From Rhodothermales bacterium (lineage in GTDB: Bacteria; Bacteroidota; Rhodothermia; Rhodothermales; JANQRZ01): a DNA stretch of 64,000 nt. The stretch's first letter is position 1. Each line of letters opens with the position of its first letter. The notes beneath the pieces are model-generated. The model was not told the DNA's origin. It made no database searches and was given only the letters and a program-made list of their open reading frames with translations. The position numbers and the translations under genes were made by a program. Shown piece after piece: positions 8,596-18,123 of this stretch. The DNA is taken from contig JBDUXZ010000031.1 in NCBI GenBank assembly GCA_039944855.1, positions 62,001 through 126,000 of the forward strand, given 5' to 3'.

Positions 8596-9222
8596 ATGAA
8601 TCTGCCGGACGACATTGCGCTCCGCCTTGCCGTGCACGAGGCGGCGGCTCCGCTCTCGCTCGACGCGCTGCCTCCGGGCGAGCGGGACCGGGTCGGGGGG
8701 TTCGGCAGCGAGAAGCGCCGCCGCGAGTTCGCGCTCGGCCGGACGACGGCGCGGGCGCTGCTAGCCGACCACCTCGCTGTTGCCGCCCCGGACGTACCGC
8801 TGCGCGTTGCGGCCGACGGCGCGCCGGAACTCGACGGCGGGCGCCTGCACGTCTCCATCGCACACGCCGCCACATCCGAGCGGACGCTCGCCGCCGCCGC
8901 CGTCTCGCCCCGCCCCGTTGGCGTCGACCTCGAAGTGATTCGGCCGCGTCGTGCCGACCTCTACCGGTTCATGCTTCACCCGGATGAGTACGGCCTGCTC
9001 GAAACGCTGCCGCACGACCACGACGCGGCGCAGATACTCGTATGGACGCTGAAGGAAGCCACGCTGAAAGCGATGCGGACCGGGTTCCGCGTCTCGCCGA
9101 AAAAGCTCCGGCTGTCCGTCGATCCTGAGCGGCAGGCGGCGACGGTCAGCGTCGAAGAGGGGGGAAGCTGGTCGCTCGTCTATGACCAGCGTGACGGTTG
9201 TTTCGTCGCCGTCGCTTTCTGA
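8596..9222 (+). CDS. 4'-phosphopantetheinyl transferase superfamily protein (Sfp-like)
   Basis: Transfers the phosphopantetheine arm of CoA to a carrier-protein serine. The 208-residue length matches the Sfp/AcpT group. Key motifs: SIAH at 87-90, the magnesium-binding GVDLE (D111, E113) and WTLKEATLKA (W150, K153, E154). No polyketide or peptide synthetase is in the window, so the carrier protein served is unknown. The 3' end meets the convergent lipoprotein gene with a one-base gap. Confidence 0.88.
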   Translation: MNLPDDIALRLAVHEAAAPLSLDALPPGERDRVGGFGSEKRRREFALGRTTARALLADHLAVAAPDVPLRVAADGAPELDGGRLHVSIAHAATSERTLAAAAVSPRPVGVDLEVIRPRRADLYRFMLHPDEYGLLETLPHDHDAAQILVWTLKEATLKAMRTGFRVSPKKLRLSVDPERQAATVSVEEGGSWSLVYDQRDGCFVAVAF

Positions 9223-9223
9223 G

Positions 9224-10111
9224 CTACATCGCCTCTTGCACGTCGGCCCCGGCTGGCATTGCGAAGAGGGAATCGGGCGCGTCGGGGACGAAGCGGGCGC
9301 CGGAGACGGTGCCCTGCGCGGCGGGCTCGCCGACGCCGTTGGCGGTCCACGCGAACGAACGGAAGCCTTCCTGTAGCGTGATGCCGCTCACCGTCTGCGC
9401 GCCGTCGTAGAGCATGAGCCGCTCCGGCGTGGTGCCACCCTCGGGGAAGAAGCCGGGGTACGAGACGACGTAGCGCACGCCACCGACGCGGTCGGTTTTG
9501 GGATCGAGCAGGAGGACGTAGTAGTCGTCGGGCGCGTCGCCTGTTCCGGCGTCGAAGGTGACGCGGACGAGGTCGTACGTCTCGCCTTCCGCGGTCATCT
9601 GCCCGTCGAGCGCGAGGTTCACGCCGGGGTCGGCGAGGACGAACGGCATCGCGACGAAGTAGTACGGCGTGAGCGACCAGAAGCGCGCGTTCGTCGAAAT
9701 GTCGGCTCCGGCGGGCTGAATCCAGGCCGTATCGCCCGTCCACCCGAACGACGCCGACGAGTCGGGCATGACGGTGTGCCGCGCCCGCGAACTCCACGTA
9801 TCCACCGTCTGCTCCGTGTCGATGGCGGGCTCGTCGCCGCCGCGTTCGTAGCGGTAGCGGAAGTGGAGCGGGCCGTTGCCGTACCAGCGCGCGAGGCCGC
9901 CGTGGGCTACGATCGAGGCCCACACGCGACGCCCCGCCTCGCTCTCCGCGAGCCGAGCTTGCGCCTCACCCACCCGCACTTCGACCTCGTTCGGTGAGGG
10001 CGCAGCGAGGGCTACCGTTTCAGCGGGGGTATCGGCGTCCGCCCGCGGAGCCGGATCGGAGGCGCAGCCGGCGACGAGGACGAGGGCGAGCAGGGCGGAG
10101 GCGGGGCGCAT
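9224..10111 (-). CDS. Secreted lipoprotein of unknown function
   Basis: 295 residues from the ATG at 10111, which gives a clean lipoprotein signal (MRPASALLALVLVAGCAS). The longer upstream reading frame lacks a sensible N-terminus. The mature part is rich in beta-strand patterns (HFRYRYERGGDEP, YDLVRVTFDAGTGDAPDDYYVLLLD, VGGVRYVVSYPGFFPEGG), as in DUF6503/LolA-like lipid-binding proteins of Bacteroidota; this family link is tentative. It follows the Old Yellow Enzyme gene by 16 bp on the same strand. Confidence 0.75.
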   Translation of the reverse strand: MRPASALLALVLVAGCASDPAPRADADTPAETVALAAPSPNEVEVRVGEAQARLAESEAGRRVWASIVAHGGLARWYGNGPLHFRYRYERGGDEPAIDTEQTVDTWSSRARHTVMPDSSASFGWTGDTAWIQPAGADISTNARFWSLTPYYFVAMPFVLADPGVNLALDGQMTAEGETYDLVRVTFDAGTGDAPDDYYVLLLDPKTDRVGGVRYVVSYPGFFPEGGTTPERLMLYDGAQTVSGITLQEGFRSFAWTANGVGEPAAQGTVSGARFVPDAPDSLFAMPAGADVQEAM

Positions 10112-10127
10112 CGGCAGGAGGGGTAGG

Positions 10128-11243
10128 TCAGGCGGGTTCGAGTTCGGTCTGCTCGGCGGGCCAGATCGGGTAGTCGGTGTAGCCTTCGGGGCCGCCACCA
10201 TAGAACGTGGCCTGGTTCGGCTCGTTCAGTGGGGCGTCGAGCCCGGCCGCCTGCGCGGCGAAGCGGATCGGGAGGTCGGGGTTGGCGAGGAAGGGGCGAC
10301 CGTAGGCGATGAGGTCGGCCCGGCCGTCGGCGACGGCTTGCTCGCCCTCGGCACGGTCGTAGCCTCCGTTCGCGATGAGCGTACCGTCATAATTATCGCG
10401 CACGATGCGGAGCACGTCGGGCGTGTCGCCGCCGGCCGTGCCCATCTGCGCGTTCGGGCGGACAGCGTGGATATAGGCGAGCCCTGCTTCGTCCATCGCG
10501 CGGGCAGCGAGCCCGAAGGTCTCCGTCGGGTTCGCGTCGGTGACGCCGTTCGATCCCTGCCCGAACGAGAACCGCACGCCGACGCGCTCGGTGGGCCACA
10601 CCTCCAGCACGGCCGCCGTCACCTCGCGCAGGAAGCGCACGCGGTTCTCGGCGGAGCCGCCATACGCATCCGTCCGCTGGTTCGACGAGGTCGAGAGGAA
10701 TTGCTCGATGAGGTAGCCGTTCGCGCCGTGGATCTCGACACCGTCGAACCCGGCCTCCTGGGCGAGCTCGGCGCCGTGGCGGAACTGCGCGACGACATCG
10801 GCGATCTCGTCGGTCGTGAGCGCATGCGGCGTCTCGAACTCCGTCATGCTGAAGTCCGGGAGCATCACCTTCCCTTGCGCCGGAATCGCCGACGGCGCGA
10901 CGGGGAGCGCGCCGCCGTGGTACGCCGAGTGCGAGACGCGGCCGACGTGCCAGAGCTGGAGGAAGATCCGACCGCCGACGGCGTGGACGAGGTCCGTCAC
11001 CTCGCGCCAGGCTTCGACCTGGGCTTCGGAATGGATGCCGGGCGTGTCGGGATAGCCCTGCCCGCGCGGGTCCACCTGCGTCGCCTCGGCGATGAGGAGG
11101 CCGGCCGAGGCACGCTGCGCGTAGTACGTCGGGGCGAGGTTGTTGGGGATGGCCTGCGGGTGGCGGCTGCGTGTGAGCGGGGCGAGCACGACGCGGTTGG
11201 GGAGGAGGAGCGGGCCGAGGGCGTGCGAAGAGAGGAGGTTCAT
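10128..11243 (-). CDS. Old Yellow Enzyme-family alkene reductase (NADH:flavin oxidoreductase)
   Basis: FMN-dependent TIM-barrel enzyme that reduces activated C=C bonds with NAD(P)H; 371 residues. Motifs: APLTRSR (T24, flavin contact), FLQLWHVGR (Q96) and the substrate-binding pair H172/N175 in HGANGYLIEQF, then NQRTDAYGGSAENR and LIAYGRPFLANPDLP near the phosphate site. ATG at 11243 gives the family start (MNLLSSHALG); the frame extends about 20 codons further upstream without homology. Probably co-transcribed with the lipoprotein gene 16 bp downstream. Confidence 0.93.
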   Translation of the reverse strand: MNLLSSHALGPLLLPNRVVLAPLTRSRHPQAIPNNLAPTYYAQRASAGLLIAEATQVDPRGQGYPDTPGIHSEAQVEAWREVTDLVHAVGGRIFLQLWHVGRVSHSAYHGGALPVAPSAIPAQGKVMLPDFSMTEFETPHALTTDEIADVVAQFRHGAELAQEAGFDGVEIHGANGYLIEQFLSTSSNQRTDAYGGSAENRVRFLREVTAAVLEVWPTERVGVRFSFGQGSNGVTDANPTETFGLAARAMDEAGLAYIHAVRPNAQMGTAGGDTPDVLRIVRDNYDGTLIANGGYDRAEGEQAVADGRADLIAYGRPFLANPDLPIRFAAQAAGLDAPLNEPNQATFYGGGPEGYTDYPIWPAEQTELEPA

Positions 11244-11351
11244 GCCGGTGTCATTTCCGTAGAAGAGAAGCGCGTTGGCATCTGCAAACGTCTGTTGCAA
11301 CAAATAAGTTCTAGGGCAATCGCCGAAGAGACCGCCGCCCCCACAACGGAA

Positions 11352-11384
11352 CCGGGGCCACCCTGCGCAAGAGGGCGGCCCCGG
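11352..11384 (-). terminator. Hairpin terminator after the T9SS cargo gene
   Basis: CCGGGGCCACCCT pairs with AGGGCGGCCCCGG (one mismatch) in the spacer downstream of the gene ending at 11418. It separates that gene from the alkene reductase gene on the same strand. Confidence 0.6.
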
Positions 11385-11417
11385 CCGAAACCATACGCCG
11401 ATTGCAGTGTCCTGCGG

Positions 11418-12869
11418 CTACCGGATGAGCGTCACGCGTCGCGTCGCGACGGCGCCGGCGCCGGCTTCGCCCTCGATCCGCACGAGGTACACCCCGCTCG
11501 GCAGCTCCGTCCCGTCGAGTTGGACCGCGTGGTCCCCGGCGTCGAACCGGCCGTCGGCGAGCACAGCGACCTCGCGGCCGAGCATGTCGTAGACGGCGAG
11601 ACGGGCGGTTCCGGGCGAGGGGAGGTGGAACGCGATCTCGGCCGAGCCGGAGAACGGGTTGGGATGGCCCGAGAGGCGCAGCCGTCGGTCCGGTGTCACC
11701 GGCGTGTCCTCGGAGGCGACCGGGTTCACTCCGTACACCGCCTCGCCCGTGTCGGCGAAGAGGAGGGTGTAGGTCCGTCCCGTGCCGTAGTTGGCGTTGA
11801 GGTTGTAGTAGTCGTAATCGTAATGGAGCAGGCCGAGCCCATGCGCGCTTTGGTAGGTGGTCGAGACCTGGTTGTCGTAGGCGTTGTACCGAGGCATGCT
11901 CTCGGAGAAGGACAGGGTCAAGAGGTCGTACGGGATGCCGGAGATATCGTAGGACTGGAGTGCGCTGGCTCCGATCAACCGGAAGCTCCACTTCGATTCC
12001 GGGAGGGGCGACGTGCCCAACACGCAGGCGGAAGAGCCGGAGAACCGGATGCGTCCGGCGGGGTCCATCCAGATCTGGCAGGAGTAGGTCGCCGTCACTT
12101 CCCCCTCGTCAGAGCGTGTCAGCGTCAGAGCGTAGCGGCCGGTGGTCTCATTGAACCCCGTGATCAGGTACTCATTGAGGTAGGAGGAGGAGGGCAACCC
12201 CGTGTCATATCGCGAAACCTCGTAAATCCATCGGTTGCCCACGTCCAGGGGCATGTATTGCATGGGGTCGTGCGATGCGAAGAAATCGTCCGGGTGGGTG
12301 CCGTACGTCGTCCCGTCCACCACGGCGTAGACGAGGCGTTCGGTGAGGTTGCGACCCCCGCCGAAAAGGGCGCTGCACGAGGACCGGCTGAACACGCCGA
12401 CGTTCTCGGCGACGCGCATGCAGTGAATCGGGGGGCCCTGCGGGCTCGACGCCGAGATCGACTGGAGGGTCAGCGTGTGGGGCTGACCCGTCACCCACAC
12501 GGCCCCAGGCGTGCCGGAGGCCGGGAGAAGGGGTTCCACCTCGAGGGCGAAGCAACTCGTTCCGGAGAGCAGCGTCACTTCGACGGAGTGGTTTCCTCCG
12601 CTTTCTACGATCCGCACGGCACACTCGCTCTCCGTGGGCGCGCCCCCGTCGAACCGCGCAAACGACACGCCGACGCGCCAGAACGCCTCGTCGCCTTCGC
12701 CCTCCCACCCGAGCACGGTCGTCGTGCGATGTCCGCCGGAGAGGCCGTAGACATCGTGGATCCACACATTTCCTTCGGCGAGGGGGAAGAACGGGTGGTC
12801 GGCGGGTTGCGCCCACGCGGGGAGAGAGAACGCGAGGGATGCAGCGAGTAAGATCCAACGAGAGCGCAT
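11418..12869 (-). CDS. Secreted protein with Por/T9SS type A C-terminal sorting domain
   Basis: 483 residues from the ATG at 12869: signal peptide MRSRWILLAASLAFSLPAWA, a large Cys-containing beta-rich body (repeated EVTATYSCQIW- and VWIHDVYGL-type segments), then a type A sorting domain of about 85 residues with the hallmarks GHPNPFSGSAEIAFHLP, VYDMLGREVAVL and LPSGVYLVRIEG. Such domains direct export across the outer membrane by the type IX system. The body matches no family I can name. It is flanked by a terminator on the 3' side and by a 223-bp divergent spacer to icmF on the 5' side. Confidence 0.85.
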   Translation of the reverse strand: MRSRWILLAASLAFSLPAWAQPADHPFFPLAEGNVWIHDVYGLSGGHRTTTVLGWEGEGDEAFWRVGVSFARFDGGAPTESECAVRIVESGGNHSVEVTLLSGTSCFALEVEPLLPASGTPGAVWVTGQPHTLTLQSISASSPQGPPIHCMRVAENVGVFSRSSCSALFGGGRNLTERLVYAVVDGTTYGTHPDDFFASHDPMQYMPLDVGNRWIYEVSRYDTGLPSSSYLNEYLITGFNETTGRYALTLTRSDEGEVTATYSCQIWMDPAGRIRFSGSSACVLGTSPLPESKWSFRLIGASALQSYDISGIPYDLLTLSFSESMPRYNAYDNQVSTTYQSAHGLGLLHYDYDYYNLNANYGTGRTYTLLFADTGEAVYGVNPVASEDTPVTPDRRLRLSGHPNPFSGSAEIAFHLPSPGTARLAVYDMLGREVAVLADGRFDAGDHAVQLDGTELPSGVYLVRIEGEAGAGAVATRRVTLIR

Positions 12870-13016
12870 GGTGTCGAAAGGTCTGGAGGGGGGAAGGAAT
12901 AGGCCGAGCAGCGGCACGCCGAGGGGCCGGGCGAAGTCGCGCTAGGTTACGCTAGTTAGAGTACATAACCGAATATAAAGCGGGTCGTCTCCCGTGCGAT
13001 TCGGGCGAATCCCCGA

Positions 13017-13043
13017 TTGCCTCCCGCGCGTTGTTTATTTTTG
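13017..13043 (+). promoter_or_regulatory. Candidate Bacteroidota-type promoter of icmF
   Basis: TATTTTTG (13036-13043) matches the TAnnTTTG -7 consensus exactly, with TTG at 13017-13019 and 16 bp between. This would start transcription near 13050, about 43 bp before the icmF ATG. The 223-bp spacer is locally AT-rich here. No B12-riboswitch box was recognised in it. Confidence 0.4.
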
Positions 13044-13092
13044 CCCATCACCGGAAGCGCTTTCTCCCGCCGCCATCCTCCCCGAGTCTCCG

Positions 13093-16000
13093 ATGGAACC
13101 CACGAGCTATTCCCCGAAGCACCCCGTCCGCTTCGTCACCGCCGCCAGCCTGTTCGACGGTCACGACGCCTCGATCAACATCATGCGGCGGATCCTGCAG
13201 GCTTCGGGCGCCGAGGTCATCCACCTCGGTCACGACCGCTCGGTCCTCGACGTGGTGAAGACGGCGATCGAGGAGGACGCGCAGGGGATCGCGATCTCGT
13301 CGTACCAAGGCGGCCACGTCGAGTACTTCAAATACATGGTGGACCTCCTGCGCGAGCACGACTGCGGCCACATCCGCGTCTACGGCGGCGGCGGCGGCGT
13401 GATCGTGCCCGAGGAGATCGCCGAGCTCGAAGCCTACGGCGTGGCGAAGATCTTCTCGCCCGAGGACGGGATGCGCCTCGGCCTCCAGGGGATGATCAAC
13501 TATATGCTCCGCGAGGCCGATTTCCAGACCGTCCACGTGCTCGACGGGAAGGTGCAGAACCTGATCGAAGACGACGAGCCGAGCCGTGAGCCCCGCGCTC
13601 TCGCGAAGCTGCTGACGGCCGTCGAAGGCAACCTCGTCGAAGATGTCGAGGAACTCTTCGACCCGGTCCATGCCGGGATGGGCGGCGACGGGGCGCCGGA
13701 GGTCTACGTCGAAGCGCCGGTCATTGGGATCACGGGGACGGGCGGTGCGGGCAAGAGCACGCTCACCGACGAACTCGTCCGCCGCTTCCTGCACGACTTC
13801 CCCGACCTCCACGTCGCCGTCCTCTCGGTCGACCCGACGCGGCGGAAGACGGGCGGTGCGCTCCTCGGCGACCGCATCCGGATGAACGCGATTTACGGTG
13901 AGTACGCCGACCGCGTCTACATGCGCTCGTTCGCGACCCGGCAGGCGCACCGCGCGACGAGCCAGGCCCTCGAAGAGTCGATCGGCGTGTGCCGGGCGGC
14001 GGGCTTCGACCTCATCCTCCTCGAAACGGCCGGCATCGGGCAGAGCGACACGGAGGTGGCCGAGCTCGTCGACGTCTCGCTCTACGTGATGACGCATGAC
14101 TTCGGCGCGCCGACGCAGCTCGAAAAGATCGGGATGCTCGACGTGGCCGACTTCGTCGCGCTCAACAAGTTCGAGCGGCGCGGGTCCGAAGACGCCCTCC
14201 GCGACATCAAAAAGCAGGTCCAGCGCAACCGCGCCGCCTTCGACCGCGGCCCCGAGTCGATGCCGGTCTACCCGACGATGGCCTCGCACTTCAACGACCC
14301 CGGCGTCTCGCGCCTCTACCTCGCCCTCCTCGACCGGCTCAACCGGAAGCACGAGTTCGGCCGCGAGAGCCGGATCTACGACGCCGCCACCCTCCCCGCC
14401 GTCGACCCGAACGAGCAGGCCATCATCCCGCCGAAGCGGCAGCGCTACCTCGCCGAGATCACCGACGCGTGCCGCGACTACCGCAGCTACGCCGAGGCCC
14501 AGGTCGCCCTCGCCCGGAAGTGGGGGCAGGCAGCGGGTGCGAAGGCGCAGGTCGCCGACTGGCAGCCCGAGGACCGCGAGGCGCTCGAATCCCGCCTCGG
14601 CGAGATGGCCGATTACTGGTGGGAGAAGCTCGACGGCCGCAGCCGCAGCATCCTCCGCAACTGGGACGATCTCGCCGCGCAGTACCGGCAGGACGAACTC
14701 GTCTACACCGTGCGCGGGCGCGAAATCCGCCAGCCGCTGACGCACGAGACGCTGAGCGGAACGAAGGTGCCGCGCGTCGCGCTCCCGCGCACCGAGGACC
14801 CCGGCGAGCGGCTCCGCTTCGCGCTCCTCGAAAACATCCCCGGCTACTTCCCCTTCACCGCCGGCGTCTTCCCGCTCAAGCGCACCGGCGAGGACCCGAC
14901 GCGGATGTTCGCCGGCGAGGGCACGCCGGAGCGGACGAACCGCCGGTTCCACCTCGTCAGCCTCGGCCTCCCGGCCAAGCGGCTTTCGACGGCCTTCGAC
15001 AGCGTCACGCTCTACGGGCGAGACCCCGACGAGCGGCCTGACATCTACGGCAAGGTCGGGAATGCGGGCGTAAGCATTTGCACGCTCGACGACATGAAGA
15101 AGCTCTACTCCGGCTTCGACCTCTGCGACCCGAAGACGAGCGTCTCGATGACGATCAACGGCCCCGCGCCGACGATCCTCGCCCTGTTCATGAACACGGC
15201 CGTCGATCAGCAAGTGGAGAAGCACCTGCGTGAAGAGGGCCGGTGGGACAAGGCCGACAAGGTCCTCGCGAAGAAGCTCGGCAAGAAACGGCCGGTCTAC
15301 ACGCCGTACGAGAGCGCTGGCTTGCCCGAGGGCCACGACGGCAGCGGGCTCGGCCTCCTCGGCTGCACGGGGCAGGACCTCGTCGACTGGGGCGTGCTCG
15401 ATCAGTCGACGTACGACGAGATCCGTGCGCGCGCTCTCGCGACCGTACGTGGGACCGTGCAGGCCGACATCCTCAAAGAGGACCAGGCGCAGAACACCTG
15501 CATCTTCTCGACCGAATTCTCGCTCCGCTGCATGGGCGACGTGCAGCAGTACTTCATCGACCACGACGTCCGCAACTACTACTCCGTCTCGATCTCCGGC
15601 TACCACATCGCCGAGGCCGGGGCGAACCCGATCACCCAACTCGCGCTCACGCTCTCGAATGGGTTCACGTATGTCGAGTACTACCTCAGCCGGGGGATGG
15701 ACATCGACAAGTTCGCCCCGAACCTCTCGTTCTTCTTCTCGAACGGGATGGACGCCGAGTACAGCGTGCTCGGCCGTGTGGCGCGGCGGATCTGGAGCGT
15801 GGCGATGCGCGACCGCTACGGCGCGAGCGAGCGGGCGCAGAAGCTGAAGTACCACATCCAGACTTCCGGCCGCAGCCTCCATGCCCAGGAGATCGCCTTC
15901 AACGACATCCGCACGACGTTGCAGGCGCTGATGGCGATCTACGACAACTGCAACAGCCTTCACACGAACGCCTACGACGAGGCCATCACGACGCCGACCG

Positions 16001-16551
16001 AGGAGAGCGTCCGCCGCGCGATGGCGATCCAACTCATCATCAACCGTGAACTCGGCCTCGCCAAGAACGAGAACCCGATCCAGGGCGCCTACATCATCGA
16101 CGAGCTGACCGACCTCGTCGAGGCCGCTGTCCTCGCCGAGTTCGAGCGGATCAACGACCGCGGCGGCGTGCTCGGCGCGATGGAGACGATGTACCAGCGC
16201 GGCAAAATCCAGGGCGAGTCGCTGTACTACGAGCACAAGAAGCACTCCGGGGACCTCCCGATCGTCGGGGTCAACACGTTCACTTCGGGCGATGGCGCGA
16301 TGGTAGAGCCGCAGACCGTCCCACTCATGCGCTCGACGGACGAGGAGAAGCAACGGCAGATCGCCAACCTCCGCGCGTTCCAGTCCCGCAACGCCGACCG
16401 CTCGGGCGAAGCCCTTGACCGGCTCCAGACCGTCGCCCGCGAGGGCGGCAACGTCTTCGCCGAGTTGATGGGCACGGCGCAGGTCTGCTCGCTCGGACAA
16501 GTCACGACGGCGCTCTTCGAGGTCGGCGGGCAGTACCGGCGCAACATGTAA
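13093..16551 (+). CDS. icmF: Fused isobutyryl-CoA mutase IcmF (B12-binding, G-protein chaperone and mutase domains)
   Basis: Adenosylcobalamin enzyme interconverting isobutyryl- and butyryl-CoA, or related acyl-CoAs, with its own MeaI-like GTPase. 1152 residues from the ATG at 13093, the full IcmF length. Order: B12-binding Rossmann domain (about 10-145; D22-G-H24 supplies the lower cobalt ligand, with [13 protein letters not shown]); G-protein domain with P-loop GTGGAGKS at 215-222 and LNKFE as guanine contact; then the mutase TIM barrel with [30 protein letters not shown] and [20 protein letters not shown]. The N-terminal B12 domain distinguishes it from ordinary methylmalonyl-CoA mutase. 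A 15-bp hairpin follows, and a decayed copy of its last ~110 bp lies at 17291-17403. Confidence 0.95.
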   Translation: MEPTSYSPKHPVRFVTAASLFDGHDASINIMRRILQASGAEVIHLGHDRSVLDVVKTAIEEDAQGIAISSYQGGHVEYFKYMVDLLREHDCGHIRVYGGGGGVIVPEEIAELEAYGVAKIFSPEDGMRLGLQGMINYMLREADFQTVHVLDGKVQNLIEDDEPSREPRALAKLLTAVEGNLVEDVEELFDPVHAGMGGDGAPEVYVEAPVIGITGTGGAGKSTLTDELVRRFLHDFPDLHVAVLSVDPTRRKTGGALLGDRIRMNAIYGEYADRVYMRSFATRQAHRATSQALEESIGVCRAAGFDLILLETAGIGQSDTEVAELVDVSLYVMTHDFGAPTQLEKIGMLDVADFVALNKFERRGSEDALRDIKKQVQRNRAAFDRGPESMPVYPTMASHFNDPGVSRLYLALLDRLNRKHEFGRESRIYDAATLPAVDPNEQAIIPPKRQRYLAEITDACRDYRSYAEAQVALARKWGQAAGAKAQVADWQPEDREALESRLGEMADYWWEKLDGRSRSILRNWDDLAAQYRQDELVYTVRGREIRQPLTHETLSGTKVPRVALPRTEDPGERLRFALLENIPGYFPFTAGVFPLKRTGEDPTRMFAGEGTPERTNRRFHLVSLGLPAKRLSTAFDSVTLYGRDPDERPDIYGKVGNAGVSICTLDDMKKLYSGFDLCDPKTSVSMTINGPAPTILALFMNTAVDQQVEKHLREEGRWDKADKVLAKKLGKKRPVYTPYESAGLPEGHDGSGLGLLGCTGQDLVDWGVLDQSTYDEIRARALATVRGTVQADILKEDQAQNTCIFSTEFSLRCMGDVQQYFIDHDVRNYYSVSISGYHIAEAGANPITQLALTLSNGFTYVEYYLSRGMDIDKFAPNLSFFFSNGMDAEYSVLGRVARRIWSVAMRDRYGASERAQKLKYHIQTSGRSLHAQEIAFNDIRTTLQALMAIYDNCNSLHTNAYDEAITTPTEESVRRAMAIQLIINRELGLAKNENPIQGAYIIDELTDLVEAAVLAEFERINDRGGVLGAMETMYQRGKIQGESLYYEHKKHSGDLPIVGVNTFTSGDGAMVEPQTVPLMRSTDEEKQRQIANLRAFQSRNADRSGEALDRLQTVAREGGNVFAELMGTAQVCSLGQVTTALFEVGGQYRRNM

Positions 16552-16572
16552 GAGCGGCTCCAGCCGAACGAA

Positions 16573-16608
16573 AGAGTGCCCCGCCTCAGGTCCGAGGCGG
16601 GGCACTCT
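16573..16608. terminator. Bidirectional terminator hairpin between icmF and a convergent lipoprotein gene
   Basis: AGAGTGCCCCGCCTC (16573-16587) and GAGGCGGGGCACTCT (16594-16608) form a perfect 15-bp stem with a 6-base loop, between two convergent genes. Confidence 0.75.
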
Positions 16609-16645
16609 GCATGCGCCGGTTGGTCTGGTGAGGCGATGCCTCGCG

Positions 16646-17173
16646 TTAATCGATGCCCAACGGGAGAGCCTCGAACGAAGCTTGCATTTCCGCTGTCGAC
16701 GAGTAGGTCGAGTCTGAAGTCGGACGGCCGACTACGGCCGAGATGGTACCGACGAGGCGCTCGTTGCTGGCCTCGGTGATGGTGATGGTGCCGCTCCGAG
16801 CGTAGAGGTCGCCTTCCGGGCGTTGATATTCCACGTACACCTCGGCCTCGCGGTCAATGGTAATGGTCCCCGTGCGAAGTGCCTCAGGGACGCTAATCGC
16901 TAGGTACTCGTCACCCAGGTCGCTGCTATCGTCGAAAGGGATGGTAAAGTCATAGGCAGCGATTAAGAGGTCAAAGCCCTCTCCTCCGTCATAGAAGGCT
17001 GCGCCGCCGTCGATGGAGGTGTTGACGTCGCCGGTGATGGTGACGGTGCCGTTGCCGAGCGTGGTGCCTGGCCCGTCTCCGTCGTCGGTGGACTCTGTCG
17101 TATCGCAGGCGGCGAGGGACAGAACGAGGCAGAGCCCGAGACCGAATCGTCCGAGTAGGTTCTGGTAAGACAT
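16646..17173 (-). CDS. Hypothetical lipoprotein
   Basis: 175 residues from the ATG at 17173, chosen because it gives a lipoprotein signal (GLGLCLVLSLAACDTTES) with the modified Cys after LAA. An Asp/Gly-rich linker is followed by strand-like segments (GTVTITGDVNTSIDGGAAFYD, GTITIDREAEVYVEY, SGTITITEASNERLVGTISAVV), compatible with a small beta-sandwich. No family recognised. It lies between icmF and the degenerate second copy of the icmF 3' end, so it may have arrived with that rearrangement. Confidence 0.7.
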   Translation of the reverse strand: MSYQNLLGRFGLGLCLVLSLAACDTTESTDDGDGPGTTLGNGTVTITGDVNTSIDGGAAFYDGGEGFDLLIAAYDFTIPFDDSSDLGDEYLAISVPEALRTGTITIDREAEVYVEYQRPEGDLYARSGTITITEASNERLVGTISAVVGRPTSDSTYSSTAEMQASFEALPLGID

Positions 17174-17270
17174 AGAAGGGCAGAGCGTAGGTGAGTGAAA
17201 GCGAACGAGAGAATATATCGGCGGCGGCTTGTTGGGTTGATGAGCGAGGGTGGAGGTGGTTGGAGAGGGC

Positions 17271-17300
17271 CGCCGAGGGCCGCCGAGGGCCGCCGAGGGC
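17271..17300. repeat. 10-bp tandem repeat, three copies
   Basis: CGCCGAGGGC repeats three times without interruption and runs into the icmF-like relic. The intact icmF gene has only one related unit at the matching place, so the repeat looks like a local expansion. Confidence 0.75.
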
Positions 17301-17403
17301 GGCAACGTCTTGCGGACTGATGGGGACGGCGCGGGTGTGCTCGCCCGACCAGATCACGACGGCGCTCTTCGAGGCCGGCGGTCGGGGCCGGCGCACCATG
17401 TGA
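17291..17403 (+). pseudogene. Relic duplicate of the icmF 3' end
   Basis: GAGGGCGGCAACGTCTT is identical to icmF at about 16441-16457; after a 2-base deletion the rest matches icmF 3' to its stop at roughly four bases in five. Translated after the shift it reads GLMGTARVCSPDQITTALFE then AGGRGRRTM-stop, against [20 protein letters not shown] then VGGQYRRNM-stop in IcmF. No start codon or upstream mutase sequence is present, so it is a non-functional fragment. The 416-bp gene-free stretch 17174-17590 otherwise holds the 10-bp tandem repeat and nothing else I recognise. Confidence 0.8.
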
Positions 17404-17590
17404 GGCGTTTGAAGCCGTATCGCTTCGGCGACGCGGTGAGACACGTCGGATTTCGGCAGGATTAGGGGACGCGGCTGAAAAGGCAGCGTAACAATGCGCC
17501 GGAAGCGCGCGGGAAGCAGCGCCGCCGCACGCAGTTTGTATCGGCGTCCTGTCGGACCTGTGATCTGCCACCTCCCACCGCCATCCCCCT

Positions 17591-18067
17591 ATGAATCCTC
17601 CCCGTCGAAAATCCTCCGCATACATCGAAGCGATCGTCCGTGAGGCCGTCGCCCGCGTGCTCCGATCCGTACGTCGCCCGCTCCGCGAGGCGGGGTACGA
17701 AGGGCCGCGTTCGACGCTCGTCCTCTCGGACATTCAGCACGACTTCCTCGCCGGTTACCTCTACGGGGCGCTCCAACGCCTGCTCGAACTCGGCGAACTG
17801 AACGAGGAAGAGGACATCGGCAAAGCGACGCACCGGCTTTACTGCGGTCTGTTTGGCTTTGAGGACAACGAGTACGGCCCGTGGCATGCGTGGGTCGTGC
17901 GCGAGGGGCTGCACCACCTCCAGCGCCCACACGTCTTCCTCGGCTATTGCACCGGCCGCAACGACGTCCTCGCCCAACTCCGCTTCGGCGGCACGTACAA
18001 CGCCCTCGCCGACGCGCTCCGCCACCTCAGCACGGACGGCACCGAGCCACTCTTCGGCGTCGGCTGA
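17591..18067 (+). CDS. Hypothetical protein
   Basis: 158 residues, soluble, no signal. A basic helical start (RRKSSAYIEAIVREAVARVLRS) leads into LSDIQHDFLAGYLYGALQRL and a Trp/His-rich centre (NEYGPWHAWVVREGLHHLQRPH). Not assigned to a family. It precedes the PabB-PabC fusion gene by 56 bp on the same strand. Confidence 0.6.
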   Translation: MNPPRRKSSAYIEAIVREAVARVLRSVRRPLREAGYEGPRSTLVLSDIQHDFLAGYLYGALQRLLELGELNEEEDIGKATHRLYCGLFGFEDNEYGPWHAWVVREGLHHLQRPHVFLGYCTGRNDVLAQLRFGGTYNALADALRHLSTDGTEPLFGVG

Positions 18068-18123
18068 GTGGATCACGGCGGCCGGTCGGGGCGTAGCGCC
18101 TGCTCGCTCTCTCGCCGCCCGCC

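Noticed and set aside
12870-13092. B12 riboswitch before icmF
   Set aside because: I looked for the conserved B12 box and supporting stems and found none; the spacer is AT-rich with only a promoter-like element. B12 use by the enzyme does not itself require one.
13048-16605. An 1185-codon open frame antisense to icmF, and a 991-codon one at 9876-12851
   Set aside because: Both mirror real genes, have low-complexity composition, and no recognisable domain or start context.
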